A stretch of 64,000 nt of DNA from Nepenthes gracilis (Eukaryota; Streptophyta; Magnoliopsida; Caryophyllales; Nepenthaceae): positions 9,389,379 through 9,453,378 of the forward strand of contig BSYO01000010.1 in assembly GCA_033239525.1 (NCBI GenBank), given 5' to 3'. Every line of letters begins with the position of its first letter. The stretch's first letter is position 1. This document shows positions 26,853 through 38,430 of the stretch, piece by piece. Under the pieces are notes generated by a model, which was given only the letters and a program-made list of their open reading frames with translations, was not told where the DNA came from and ran no database searches. Both the position numbers and the translations under genes were made by a program.

Positions 26853-27415
26853 TGTGACGACCCGAGTTCCTGAATATGATAATTGGGAGATAATTAAGTT
26901 AAAATAGGTAAATTGTATTCAAAAGGTACGGTAGGAATAGATTGGAAAGCTCAAAGAACCGGAACTAGTAAATCGGGAACCGAAATCGTAAGTGGTGAAA
27001 TGTTGATTCTTTGACAAGATTCGGGTTTTAAATTGTGATGTACTCGATAGTAACAAAGAAAAAACTATGCTTCTGCAGGTTCTTAGTTTACTTCCGCTAT
27101 ATACTCTGGATTTACTGTGCAGGTCCTAGATGGCATCTCGTTATTTAACTGTTAGAGTAGTAACTGTCTTTATGGATTTGTGCCATGGATGGCACATGTG
27201 ATCCTGTGAATGATTGTTGTTGGAATTGTGAAAGATGGATAGTTGTGTTCTTATTATGGATGAGTATTACAGGATTGTATTTTTGGGTTTTCATCCAGTT
27301 ACAAAGGAGATTCTGTAGAAATTTCTGTAGAAGTCTTGCCTTATATTTAGACCGTTAATCGTGTTATCTGTTTGACGGAAGCTTTTGAGGAAAAGAAAAA
27401 ATCCGTTCCGTTACA
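26853..27415 (+). mobile_element. 3' LTR of element C
   Basis: Starts tgtgacgacccgag, ends ttccgttaca, followed by the TSD agagc. Differs from the 5' LTR mainly by transitions. Confidence 0.9.
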
Positions 27416-27801
27416 AGAGCTGTCTGACTTAGTCTTGTAATTTTGCACCTTCCTCGTGGAGTATTTGATTCATTGAGATGATTTGTATATTGATGTATAT
27501 GTATGATGATGATGTTGTTGTATATATATAGTCTAACTTCTGCTATATTTGATAAATGTAGATACTTTCACAGGTTTTTACGATTTATTTAGGTACCTAG
27601 TGGTATCTTATTTGAGTCGACCTCATAATTTGAATTATGATGTCGGTGCCACGTGTTTTGTTGTGGCCTGTAGATTTTGTATTGTGATGATGTGGATTAT
27701 GTATGTTATACAGGATATTTTATAGGTTTTTGTATTGGGCCGATGACCTTATTACAACCGAAACTCTACTAGATTTTCGATTAAAAATACAGTATGTCAC
27801 A

Positions 27802-28476
27802 CTACTAGTCGATTTGTACTGCAATGATTTCTCGTTCTCTTGCCGATTGATTGGAAAAGCCACTTTCCCTTTTTCCTCTCTATCACCTGCCCCATTTCTT
27901 TCCTTTTGGTTTCTCTCATTCCCTTTTAAATTCTTGCCTTCATCTTCTTCTTCTTGTGGGTCGCTAGCGAAATTACACAGAGAGAGAGCGAGAACAGGGT
28001 AGCTGAAAGTCTGCCATTGGTGCCTGTCGTTCCCGCCATAGTCGATGCCAGAGACATCATTGTCATGTCACCACTGGAAGCCGCTTTAGACGTGCTGAGA
28101 AAAATTGAAAATATCAAGCAAGTGATTTCTCGTACTATCACTATCTCCTTTCATTACAAATTATACTTCCTATTTCACCGATTTATTGCAAATGACTCTC
28201 TGTACTTTGTTTATGTTCTCCATTGAAAGTGATTCTCCATTCTTTACCCACTTTCCCATTTTCATCTAATATTTGAACACAGAGAGAGAGAAATCTGGAG
28301 GGGGATACAATTTCATGGAAAATCTGGTTAATAGTGGAGAGAATCAAAATTACCTAATGGATTTCGTGATCGGAGCCATCGTTTTGCACTGATTTGCCAC
28401 CGACAAAAAGGATTTAGAGCAACGGCAGAGAATGTAATGAAGATTGGGGAAGTTGGAGAAAAATGAGAAGAGAGAA
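27802..28476 (+). other. Low-copy stretch with a possible small exon
   Basis: This does not match any LTR in the window. A CT-rich leader (27,860-27,950) precedes an open frame at 27,954-28,226 (90 codons, first Met) with an internal ATG at 28,065 starting MSPLEAALDVLRKIENIKQV. A gene 5' end is conceivable, with a weak splice site possible after about 28,115. I do not recognise the protein, and two acacagagagagag tracts suggest partly repetitive origin. No downstream exons were found. Confidence 0.25.
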
Positions 28477-31400
28477 TGTAATATCTCGAATATTTGTTTT
28501 CAGTTTAATTTGGATTTATTTGTTTTTGGATAATTTGGTGTGATAAAAAAAGTTTTAATTAATTAAATATTATTAAAAGTATAGAGTATATTTGAAATTG
28601 TTGGGCTGGAGCCCGGAGTGCGCCCATTCGATCGCCTAAGTATCGATTTAAATTTCGTGATTAAAAGAAAACGTAATATATATATTATATAATAATAATA
28701 ATAATAATAACAATAATAAATAACAAAGAAGCTGAAGGGAAACCGAGAGAAGCGATCGGGGAGAGAGAGAGGACATGAGGGTTAGGGTTTTACGGGATGA
28801 AAGAGAGAGAGAGAGAGGAAGGCAATGGCGCCGATGAAGGCAGCTCACGGTCCAGCGGTGGTCGGGGACGGCCGTGCGTGGTGGTGGCCGGCTAGCATGG
28901 CCGGCGATGTGGTGGTAGCAACCGCAGAGGCCATTGCATGAGGAGGAGCCACGCGAAGGAGAAGAGGAGAAAATGGAGGCCTTCAGGTCCGATTCCAAGC
29001 TCGAGCTAGTTAGGAAAGTTGTAGAGCACGTCGAGGCAAGTACACTTATACTCTCCTTTTTCATTTTCATGTACTTCTATTCCTCCCTTCGGGTATCCTC
29101 GTTCCGATACCCGAATAAATTTATGTATTGTGTTACCCATAATCTAAATATGATAATACATCAAAATCATGTCCAAATATCAAGATTTGAGTAGTGTATT
29201 GCGATCCGAAGACCCCAGGTTCCGCGCGGGTACTGTTCAGCTGAGCCCGAGCCTATTTTACCCACGATTTTTTGGGGCTTTTGATTTATTTGGGACTGGA
29301 ATATGATTATATATGACTTAGGTAAGTTAATTTATCGATTGGATATCTGATTGGGTGATTTTAGGTGAAAATTTGTTCGTCGGGACCCTAAGGTGCGTCC
29401 GGACCACGATTGATCAATTTTATTTGATTTAATGCATAAATTGACATTAGATAATTGTTACCCATGACATGGGCAGGTGATTGTGTGAATTCTATGCCCG
29501 AATTGGTAGTTTAGACCCGTTTCTGGACAAAGGACCCTAAACCCACGGCCCGGGGAAAATAATCGATTAAATTGGGACTTATGGATAAATTGGCTTTAGG
29601 ATATAATTATCCATGTCTTGAATCTGATGATGTACCTATTGAAAGTCTGAATATTTGAGGATTAGCCGATATGTTCATTTGGATACTATTCATGTGCACT
29701 GTTCATGCGGGTACCATCCACCCAAGGTCATTGAATAATATTTTGCATAATTTTCCATACTTAAATGCTAATTGATCGATATGTATCTGTCTAAATTCAA
29801 TTGTATAATTTGAAAGTTTCGGCATGCCCAATTTCAAAGGAATTCATATTCGGAAGCTCTTCAAGTTAATCTATTCCTTCTGGAGAGAGAAGAAGTTGAG
29901 GTATGACAGTAAGCACGAAGAGGAAAAAAAAGAGGAGAAATCACTCGTTCTGATCCTATCCGAGTAAAAACAACGGTAGATGGGTTCAGGCAAGTGTACT
30001 TCGGACGTTGTTTTTCGTTTTTATCGTTTCCTCTTGCTTTAAAGTTGATGAAAATGTTCTAAAATGTTATTGTTACATGTTTAAAGTAAACGAAGCATAT
30101 TTCCCTCGATTGTTTGGTTAGATTTTGTTTTTACCTATGTTTATTGCAAGTTTTGGCTTTGATTTCATGAACAAGCATGTAAATAGTGTTCGATTTGGTC
30201 CCGAAAGCTTGCGATGAAACCCTAACTCGAAAATATTGGAAAATTTTGGTTAAATTGCATGATTTAGTATATGTATAAGGATTTATGGCATTAATTTTAT
30301 GAATAAACACATGTTTAGTGATCGATTTGAGTCCGGAAGTTTTGGCAAAGCCCTAGGTATGAAATTGAAGGGGTTTTAATGATTTTTAACCGTAGCTCCT
30401 GTTACATAAAAGTAAATTGGCACTGAAATGAAGCTCCCGATATAATTTATTTTTGAAAATTTACACAGACTTATACCGATAAATTTCCATACACTTCTGA
30501 AGTAAAACTAAAGGGTTTTTAGACCATTACCGCATGTTCCGAACGTTCTGAAGTTAACTGAAAGAAAATTGTGAAACTCTGATTATGAAAGAAGGTTTTC
30601 AGTAAAGAAATTATTTCTGAAACTGTTACTTAGGACCCAGGACTGATTACAGTCTGGTTAGGTTCTCCGACATGCCTTAGAACTTTACAGTGGTGATCGA
30701 GGATAACTCTGTCCATGGAATTATATGTGGTCCGCCCTTCCTCGGGGTGTTACGATCAGGAGGAAAGTTCTATTTCTGGCCTACCTTCGAGAGGCACACC
30801 ATACTGTTCCCGTGAGATGGGATCTTCTGTTACTATTTATGGCCTTTGATTGTGTGGAGTAAAACAATTTATCGTCAATCATTCACCCCCTCAGCTAGTA
30901 AGGTATACTAGCAGGGTCCGTTACCGTTCTGTTCCATTACCGTTCTATTAATTCTCGTTACGTTACATACGCTCATTACTTGTTTCATTCCGAATTCTTG
31001 TACTAATTTCTATTTTGTACTGATCACTATTCTGTTCTAAATAAAAGAGACGTTTCTGATTTTGCTTTCTGAATTATACTGATTACTGATTTCTGAATTC
31101 TGAGTTTAATATCACGGAATTATGCTTTTTTTGTTTTTGAGATTATATTCTATTTAACCGTTCTATTTCCGCATAGATTCATGACCGTTCTACATCACTG
31201 CTTTACTGCATACCTGCATGTACCTTACTGGGCCCCGGCTCACTATTTTATTATTTTTCTCCCCTCCAGATGAGACTGTAGAGTTAGTGCTCGATGAGAA
31301 AGAATGACTAAAAGCAATTCCTAAAGATTTTTGAAGACCTGAAGCATTTTGGAATTATTTTGGGAGAGCCAATTGGATGTAAAGACTTAACTGGATATGT

Positions 31401-31837
31401 GATTTTGTATATAGATTTTGCATCTATGGATATTCATGCACATGTGGATTTTGTATAGAAATACATGTGATGGTAAAAAGAAAAACTATACTTCTGTAGG
31501 TTAATAGTTAGCTTCCGCTCTATACTTCTGGATATTCAGTACAGGTCCTAGATGGTATCTCGTTTATGAATTGTTAGTGTAGTTTATGGTTTTATAGGTT
31601 AATGACATAGATGACACATGTGATTCTATGTATGCATGTTGTAGGAGGAATTGTGATATAATTAATAGTTGTGTGCTTGTAAAGTTGATCATACAGGTTA
31701 TATTCTTGGGTTTTCATCCAATTATAAATGAGACTCTGCTGAAATTTTTGCAGAAGTCTTTCCTTATCTTTTAATCCATTAATCCTATTTCTGTCTTGAC
31801 GGAAGCTTCTGAGGAAAAAAAAATCTGTTCCGTCATA
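28477..31837 (+). mobile_element. 3.4-kb two-module solo LTR
   Basis: Starts tgtaatatctcg and ends ctgttccgtcata. The flanks gagaa (28,472-28,476) and gggaa (31,838-31,842) differ by one G/A. Two donor-like sites (gag|gcaagt 29,033-29,041; cag|gcaagtg 29,087-block equivalent at 29,987-29,996) lie about 950 bp apart, as in the 21,983-25,231 LTR (about 920 bp). Telo-box 28,781-28,790, hairpin block 30,707-30,755, acceptor 31,236-31,269 (ggctcac ... ctccag|atgag), ggtcctagatggtatctc box near 31,545. It could also be two adjacent fragments, but the matching layout in the nested LTR argues for one unit. Confidence 0.65.
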
Positions 31838-32349
31838 GGGAAAGTTTCTTTTATTATATATATATATATATATATTAAATGAGAAAAAAGTATCTTTTAT
31901 TATATTATATAGACATTATATAATAAATATATATGTATTAAATGAGGAGAGAGAATGTAATATATATAGAGAGAGAGAGAAAGAGAGAGGTGTGTATTAT
32001 ATATGATCACGAATAATGGGTGGAGTAAATATTAACATTTTTTAGTAATGGTAAATATGTGTGTGCATATTTTAGAATGCAAGTTGATTTATAAAACATG
32101 ATTAAAGTTATTGCATAGTTTTGTTATAAATTGTTAGATGAATTTGGCATAATTGAATTAGATTTGATAATAATAGACTTGTCTACAAGTGATAATTAAG
32201 ATATGATTTTAGTGATAAGATTTATATATCGGAACAAAATGGGAGATTAGACAAATGTGTAAAATGATCAAAATATATATTTCCCGATTTGCTTTTGTTC
32301 TTTCATTATTCTGTGATAAATTCATTTGTGTTAATCTTGATGGTGTGAG
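31838..32349. other. AT-rich flank with TA and GA microsatellites
   Basis: Contains (TA)n at 31,853-31,876 and (GA)n at 31,967-31,990. No open frame or LTR match was seen. Probably the older host sequence into which the neighbouring LTRs inserted. Confidence 0.6.
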
Positions 32350-34421
32350 TGTAAGGTCTGAGTTTCTAAAATATGGTAAATTCTAATACTTAAACAATTG
32401 TAATTAAATTTAGTATAAGTGGATTTTAGAAATTTGAGAAATTAACTATAGTATAACAAATAGCAGGGCTGGGCTCGCTGCAGGCTCAAACCTAGCAGAG
32501 AGCGCCAAAAATAGATTACTCCGAAAAAGCTCACGCATGCCGCTCGCTTAAGCGTAAAAGGAGGCACTGAAAACAAATTGGTCTAGGCTCGTTATTCACT
32601 TGAGCCACTCAAAGATCGCCATTTCCTGATGACTTGCACTCACCACATGCTCGATAGGCGCTCTAGCATGGGCACGATTTTGTCTCATCGACCCTCAGTT
32701 TTGTTTATAAAAGGGGAAAAGAGGGGAGGGCTTAGGACTTGACCAGCAAAAACATGAAGGAGAAAGGGAGAAAAAGAGAAGGATGAGGGATTCATTGCCA
32801 CATTCAGTCCGATCAGAATAAGAAAATCGGTAAATCAAGCTGAGGTAAGTGTATCTCAAACATTGTTTTCCATTTTTACTACTTTTCAATATCTCCATTT
32901 TAGTATTTATGCTCTACAACCCCTTTCCTCTATGGTTTGATGTGAATAGTACATATTTCTCTAAATTTTACAGATAGATTTCATATGGACCCATATGTAT
33001 CATGATTTATGGTTTCGATTTCATGATTAAGAATGCGTTCGGTATTCGATTTATGTTTGGAAGCTTTGCATGAAACCCTAGAATGAAAATTAGGGATTTG
33101 GTGTTTAAGTCTCTTGTATTTTGAGATGTAAGTGTGATTTTGTAAAATGTTAATATTTATGAGATGATTTTTATCTGCAAATTTTACATGGAACTGTACT
33201 ATTAAATTATTAAGAAAGTTCTAAAACTCTCTGAAGATTTATCTGTATGAGTTTGTCTAACCCTCGAGGCAAAATGAGCTAAGAGTTAAGAGATAAGGAT
33301 AAGAATATTTCCAGTTCTGTTAAATCAGTAAGAAAATCAAACTTATGATTGTCGTATAGTCAGATAAGGTTCTTCGGCATGTCTTAGAATGTTACTATGG
33401 TAATCGAGGATAACTCCATCCATAGAGTGATACATGGTCTGCTCTTTCTCAGGGCGTTAACATTTGGAAGATAGATTCTGAGTTTGACCTGCCTTCGGGA
33501 GGTATTATTGTGAGTGATCCCGCTAGAAGGGATACTACTATATTGTTTCTGGTCTCTGATTGTGTGGGAAACACAATCTATTTTCGATTATTCGTCCCCT
33601 CAACCAGTAGAGTCTATTAGTTTGGGTCCTTTGGATAAGTAAAGTTGAATTTCAAAGAACAGACAAAGTCTGATACTATTTATGATTTTCAATACATATT
33701 TATATCGATTTATGCTTTTCTCATGGTTCCGTATGTGTTTTTGATCTTCGGCAATTTCCATGCCTTTTGCTTCACTGCATTCATGTTCTGTACAAAAGAT
33801 TTTACAATTGCATATTTTATGGTACCTTGCTAGGATTTGGCTCATCCTTGTTACTTTTGTTTTCTTTTGTTTTTTACTCCCATATAAGTTGAAACTTGAT
33901 AGGAAGGACCAAAGATAGGATTTAACTAAAAGAAGCTTGTGGAGTTCAAAGGCTTTTGAAGATTTTGAATCTTTGAGAACTTATGAATGTATATAACCAG
34001 TATTTGGAATGAATGTTGTACATTATGATGATATAGAATATTTTTATACTTTGATGAATGCTATATCCAAAGGACCAAATAATTATGGTTATAGTTGCTT
34101 CTGTATTATTTTTGATATTTGAATTTTTCTCAATCCTAGATGGCATCTCTCTCAGATCTAATATGGTAGTTAGTAGCACTGTATTGGAGCCATGGTAATA
34201 TCGCATTTGTTGATCCTGTGAATGTGTTGTGGATATGTAATAAATTTAATTTTGAGGATTGTCTATGAATATGTTTTGTACATGTTGTTTATATGGTTTT
34301 AGCCCATTTTTATATGAAACTCTACTCAAATTTCTGCAAATTCAAATGTTATTTTCTTATGGGCTTTAGTTATCTATTTAATGATAGAGATTATTTAAGA
34401 AAAATAACCAGTTCTACCACA
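32350..34421 (+). mobile_element. Solo LTR (TSD gtgag/gtaag)
   Basis: Starts tgtaaggtctgag, ends ttctaccaca. The flanks gtgag (32,345-32,349) and gtaag (34,422-34,426) differ by one G/A. TATA at 32,704-32,713 and an intact GT donor (gctgag|gtaagtg) at 32,842-32,851, about 135 bp apart. Hairpin block 33,403-33,455. The acceptor region at 33,838-33,890 keeps ggctcat and the T-rich tract but ends in a degraded ataag. The box tcctagatggcatctctc is near 34,135. Confidence 0.8.
32704..32713 (+). promoter_or_regulatory. TATA box of the 32,350 LTR
   Basis: tttataaaag, upstream of a purine-rich leader and a GT donor about 135 bp later. It sets the probable start of the LTR transcript. Confidence 0.55.
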
Positions 34422-35046
34422 GTAAGTATGGTCCTTGTTAGTACTAAACGATATTTCTATCGTTATACTTACAAAGCCTCCTTTGAGTTATGTTCGATTA
34501 CATAAGTATTTGGATTATTAGCTTCTTACGGTCAATGTTGAAGAGTACATATGAAAACATTAAGGTATCTGTGAGATCCCAAAATCTAATGGCTTAAAAT
34601 GTTGACTGAAATGTACACTAAGTTGACCGGCATCCCAAAACAAAATTTGAAACCGGCATTGCATGTAATTGAACCCGGCCATGTGAAATAGAACTCAACC
34701 CTTTTGCATGTAAATTGAACATTGGCCTTATGCATGAACTCGGCTTTTAGGTGAAAACATGAAACCGACTTTTTGCATGAAAATTGAACTCGGTTTTAAG
34801 TGAAGAATGAAACCAGCACTGCATGTATTTGAACTCGACTTAATTAGAATAAGAAATATTGACCAAAAAGTTGACCGAATAAACTAATGGTAACTAAAGA
34901 CAAAAGTAAACCTTCCTATTTAGTTAGAATCTAACTAGGCGGTGACCAAATGGAGTAAGTAAACTAACCTAGTTACTTTCACCTACCTTCTGTGGAGAAG
35001 TACCGGAGTTAGTGACTTACCCCACTTACCCCACCTAACCCCTCCT

Positions 35047-35056
35047 CTATAAAAAC
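35047..35056 (+). promoter_or_regulatory. TATA box of the 34,570 LTR
   Basis: ctataaaaac, about 104 bp upstream of the GT donor. The spacing is similar to that in the 32,350 LTR and in the minus-strand LTR near 42,725. Confidence 0.55.
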
Positions 35057-35150
35057 CCGGTGTTGGTTGAATATAGCAAAGGCAAATGCAAGCAGTAAGG
35101 AAGAGGTGGAGAGAAAAACTTCAAACGGTAATATTAGGCGACCACTGGTC

Positions 35151-35300
35151 AGGTAAGTTATTTCGGACGCTACTCTTTAAGTTCTATTTTTAAGAATACT
35201 GCAAGTTACTTCGGACGCTGCTCTTTAATTTCTGTTTTTAAGAATACTGCAAGTGTACCTCGGACGCTACTCTTTTAAGTTTTGTTTTTTTTAATATTGC
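35151..35300 (+). repeat. Three tandem copies of the donor block
   Basis: About 49-bp units start at 35,153, 35,203 and 35,251, each with aagt, then ttcggacgct or ctcggacgct, then a T-rich end with aatactgc. Only the first has a canonical gtaagt; the others read gcaagt. Confidence 0.8.
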
Positions 35301-35539
35301 TAAGCATACCCCAGTTTTAAAAGTTCATGCTTTAAAGACCTCCCGTTTCTGAGTCCAGTTTTAAAGAAAAACTGCTAAGTGTTCCTCCTTCCAATTTAGA
35401 ATGCTTATCGTTTTAAAGTTACTGCTTAAGTTGTAATTACGGCATGAAAGATTTCATGGTTGGTTCACGTGCTCTGTTTTCTACCTTCTGTTTCCTGCTT
35501 AAACCAAAATTGCATGAAATCCGGGCTAAAAATAAAATC

Positions 35540-36410
35540 GGCATGGTAAGCATCAAAATCGACCCCTTTGCGTGATGAAATCAAATCGGCACCCCCCTTA
35601 ATGATAAAATAAGTTCAGTTTTCTTAAAGGAAGAATCAAGTCCGGTTTCTTAATAAGGAAATCAAGTTCGGCTTCCTTAAGGCAAAATCAAGTCTGGTTG
35701 CCTTAAATGCAAATCCAGTTCGGTCTCCTTATAACAAATCAAGTTCGGCTTCCTTCAGGCAAAATCAAGTTGGGTTGCCTTAAATGCAAATCCAGTTCGG
35801 TCTCCTTATAACAAATCAAGTTCAGCCTCCTTAATGCAAAATCAAGTTTGGTTGCCTTAAAGCAAATCAAGTTCGGTTTAGTGTCAAAATGAGGTCCGCC
35901 TTTTTAGTGAAGAAATCAAGTCCGGCTTTTTAGTGAAGAAATCAGGTCTGGTTTCTTAAGTAAAGAAATCAGGTCCGGTTCTCTTGAGTGAAGAAATCAG
36001 GTCCGGCTTAAGTGAAGAAATCAGGTCTGGTTCTTAAGTGAAGAAAATCAGGTCCGGTTTCTTAAGTAAAGAAAGCAGGTCCGGTTCTTTTAAGTAAGGA
36101 AAATCAGGTCTGGTTTCTCAAGTAAAGAAATCAAGATCCGGTTCTCTAAATAAAGAAAATCAAGTCCAGTTTTCTTAGTGAAGAAATCAAGTTCGGTTTT
36201 CTTATGATAAATCAACTTCGGTTTCCTTAATGCAAATCAAGTTCCGTTTTTCCCCTCATGTCAAAATAAGGTCCGGCCTTGTGTAAAAAGAAGTTCATCC
36301 TCTCTTGTGTCAAAATGAGGTCCGACCTTGTGTGAAAAGAAGTTCAACCTCCCCTTGTGTCATTTGAGCTCCGGCTTTTGTGTGAAGAAAATGAAGTCCA
36401 GCCTCCCTTC
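35540..36410 (+). repeat. Minisatellite array, units about 27-33 bp
   Basis: About 25 degenerate units built on aaatcaagttcggtttcctt. The first half has a 77-bp higher-order repeat (35,661 and 35,738). From about 35,885 the unit shifts to agtgaagaaatcaggtccgg. The last units (36,255-36,400) are longer, with tgtcaaaatgaggtccg. The array is within the presumed LTR intron. Confidence 0.85.
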
Positions 36411-36530
36411 TCATGAGATCCAAATAAAGATAAACTCTGAACCGGTTTTATGATAAGACGAATAAGTTCTGACTTTAGCTTTGGGAGATAAGGTTCTCCG
36501 GCATGTCTTAGAACTTTATGGTAGTAATCG

Positions 36531-36666
36531 AGGATAACTCTGTCCATGGAGTTAATCATGGTCGGCCCTGTCCTTGGAGCGTTACGGTCAGGAAGAAAGC
36601 GAACTCTGTCCATGGAGCTATTTGTGGTCCGCCCTGTCCTCGGGGCGTTACGGTCAAGAGGAAAGC
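36531..36666 (+). repeat. 66-bp tandem duplication of a hairpin block
   Basis: aactctgtccatggagtt at 36,536 and aactctgtccatggagct at 36,602, each followed by gccctgtcct and gcgttacggtca. Single copies occur in four other LTRs. Confidence 0.85.
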
Positions 36667-37360
36667 ATAAGTTTCTGGCCTACCTTCGGGTGGTACACCG
36701 ATCCCACGAGACGGGATACTTCTGTTTAGTTATTGGCCTTGGATTATATGGACTGAACACAATCTTTCCTCGATTAATGCCCCCTCCGCAAGCAAAAGAA
36801 TAAAAGAAGACTTTTATAATGAAACCGACTCTGTTTTATGCTCTGACATTCTGTTCGACCTTCATCCGGCTAAGTATTGATTATAGTATTGCATATGGTT
36901 CTGTTCTAATTTTTCCTACATTGATTACATTAGTTTTCTGATCCGCTATTATTTATTAATATTTATGCATTCGCCTGACAGTACAATTGTTTTTTGGAAA
37001 TCTGCATGTAGCTTGTTGAGCTCGGGCTCACTGTTTTCTATTTTTCTCCTACAGATAAAACTTTAGATCTTATGCCTGACGAGTTTGAGTGATTAGAGCT
37101 TGTCTGAAGGATTATTAAAGACCTCAGAAGCTTATTTTGGAAAATATTATTGTAATGACTTGATTATGATTCATAGACTTTTATTGTTAGACATTTTTTA
37201 CTATGTACACGGAAATGAATATTTTGGAATGAATATGAATGCTTCTGCAAATATTAGAATAACTTCCGCTATACTTATTATGGTTAAAAATATATGGGTC
37301 CTAGATGGCATCTGGTGATCTGTGTTGTAAAAAAAAAAAAATCTGTTCCGTCACAGTATC

Positions 37361-38430
37361 TATTCAAATTGAAAGTTATGGTACTTTAATATGGTCTATA
37401 CTTATTCAATACTGATTTTCGTATCATGGTAGTGATGAGATATTGCCTAGTGTGGCGTGATGCTTATGACTATGTGACCATCATAAGAAATAATATTAGG
37501 GATATCATTGGTGAGTGTTATTATAAGATGGTATGAGCATGCTACAAATACAACCTCTGAGAGGACTGTAGGAGTAGTGAGGATACCATGGATAATCTCG
37601 TATTATTTACCCAACTGTTGGGATTATAAATACATGACATTTGGTTCACAGTGGCGGAATAATATTTAGGAGTTTTCTTGTGATATATTGTTATTGATGA
37701 TACCATTTAAGTTTGAGATTTAGTGAAATTCATAAGTTGTATTTGGCAGAATCTGTTTGTTGATTCTATGACATCTGGATTTAGTGGAATCCATATTGTT
37801 TATTGTTATGTGATATTCAGGTCATTCATACTGACATTCAGATTAAAAAAACCCTATTTATCTTTTGATATCAAATTCTTGGGGATTTTTGCTTATTTAT
37901 TAGTACTCTTATGATTTTTATGATATGAGGATCGGGTGTGACCCATCTTACTTTTACTTTGAGTCGTGTTTACGACGTGCTGTGGTTTCTTGAATATAGT
38001 TAGATTTTTATATTAATATTGAGGCATTTATATCCTTGATATTCGAGATATTTATTGTTATTATACGCTTTTAATTATTATCATTTGTTAGGCATTTGAT
38101 TCACCCTTATATTTTATTGGCTCTAGATTTAATTGATTACATGGTGTGAGCCAAAAAATCCTACTTTTGCTACAGAACTTCAAGATAGAGAAGATATTGG
38201 ATATATAGGCTCATGAGGATCATTGGTTGAGATTTTATTTAGATATGTTATTGGACTACGTTCCCAAGATAATAGTATTATAGACATTTATTATCTCAAA
38301 GGAATTTATTATAAGAATTATAATCATTTTATTGAATTCAATGATGCATTTATGAGAATGATTGTAATTTTGGGTTTCCTCTTGATTGATCTGAATCGGG
38401 TCGGGTGACTCGGGTTCGGGTAGTCACAAC
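37361..38430 (+). mobile_element. Old, heavily decayed LTR-like sequence
   Basis: The host of two solo LTRs. An acceptor-like block remains at 38,093-38,128 (gattcacccttatattttat then ggctctag), resembling the LTR acceptor region. No termini, primer site or coding region could be found. The open frames at 37,723 and 38,223 have no recognisable features. Confidence 0.35.

Larger units (their letters stand above)
21027..27415 (+). mobile_element. Element C: young non-autonomous LTR element with 0.56-kb LTRs
   Basis: LTRs at 21,027-21,587 and 26,853-27,415, primer site 21,589-21,600, polypurine tract 26,841-26,852, perfect TSD agagc at 21,022-21,026 and 27,416-27,420. Eye alignment shows roughly 15-16 substitutions over about 560 bp (about 97% identity). 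The true interior is only about 2.0 kb (21,588-21,982 plus 25,237-26,852); the rest is a nested LTR. The LTRs lack the donor and acceptor region seen elsewhere: the head resembles B-type LTRs, the tail is nearly identical to the nested 3.2-kb LTR. Since both LTRs share this form, the short chimeric LTR itself was copied. Confidence 0.9.
19250..27801 (+). mobile_element. LTR D, split by element C
   Basis: The left part is 19,250-21,026 (start tgtaatatcctg) and the right part 27,421-27,801 (end cagtatgtcaca). Element C plus one copy of its agagc TSD sits between. Removing C joins the two parts in the order seen in other LTRs: acceptor at 20,922-20,950, then the GGTACCTAGTGGTATCTT box near 27,592. 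No primer site follows 27,801, so it is probably a solo LTR. The flanks (ctgta, ctact) do not match, so this is uncertain. Donor position 19,628-19,637 reads aag|ataagt and is broken. Confidence 0.7.
34570..37355 (+). mobile_element. Solo LTR with internal tandem arrays (TSD gtatc)
   Basis: Perfect TSD gtatc at 34,565-34,569 and 37,356-37,360; starts tgtgagatccc and ends ctgttccgtcaca. TATA at 35,047-35,056, intact GT donor (cag|gtaagtt) at 35,150-35,159, triplicated donor block 35,151-35,300, long minisatellite 35,540-36,410, duplicated hairpin block 36,531-36,666, acceptor 37,025-37,054 (ggctcac ... ctacag|ataaa) and ggtcctagatggcatctg near 37,295. Confidence 0.9.
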
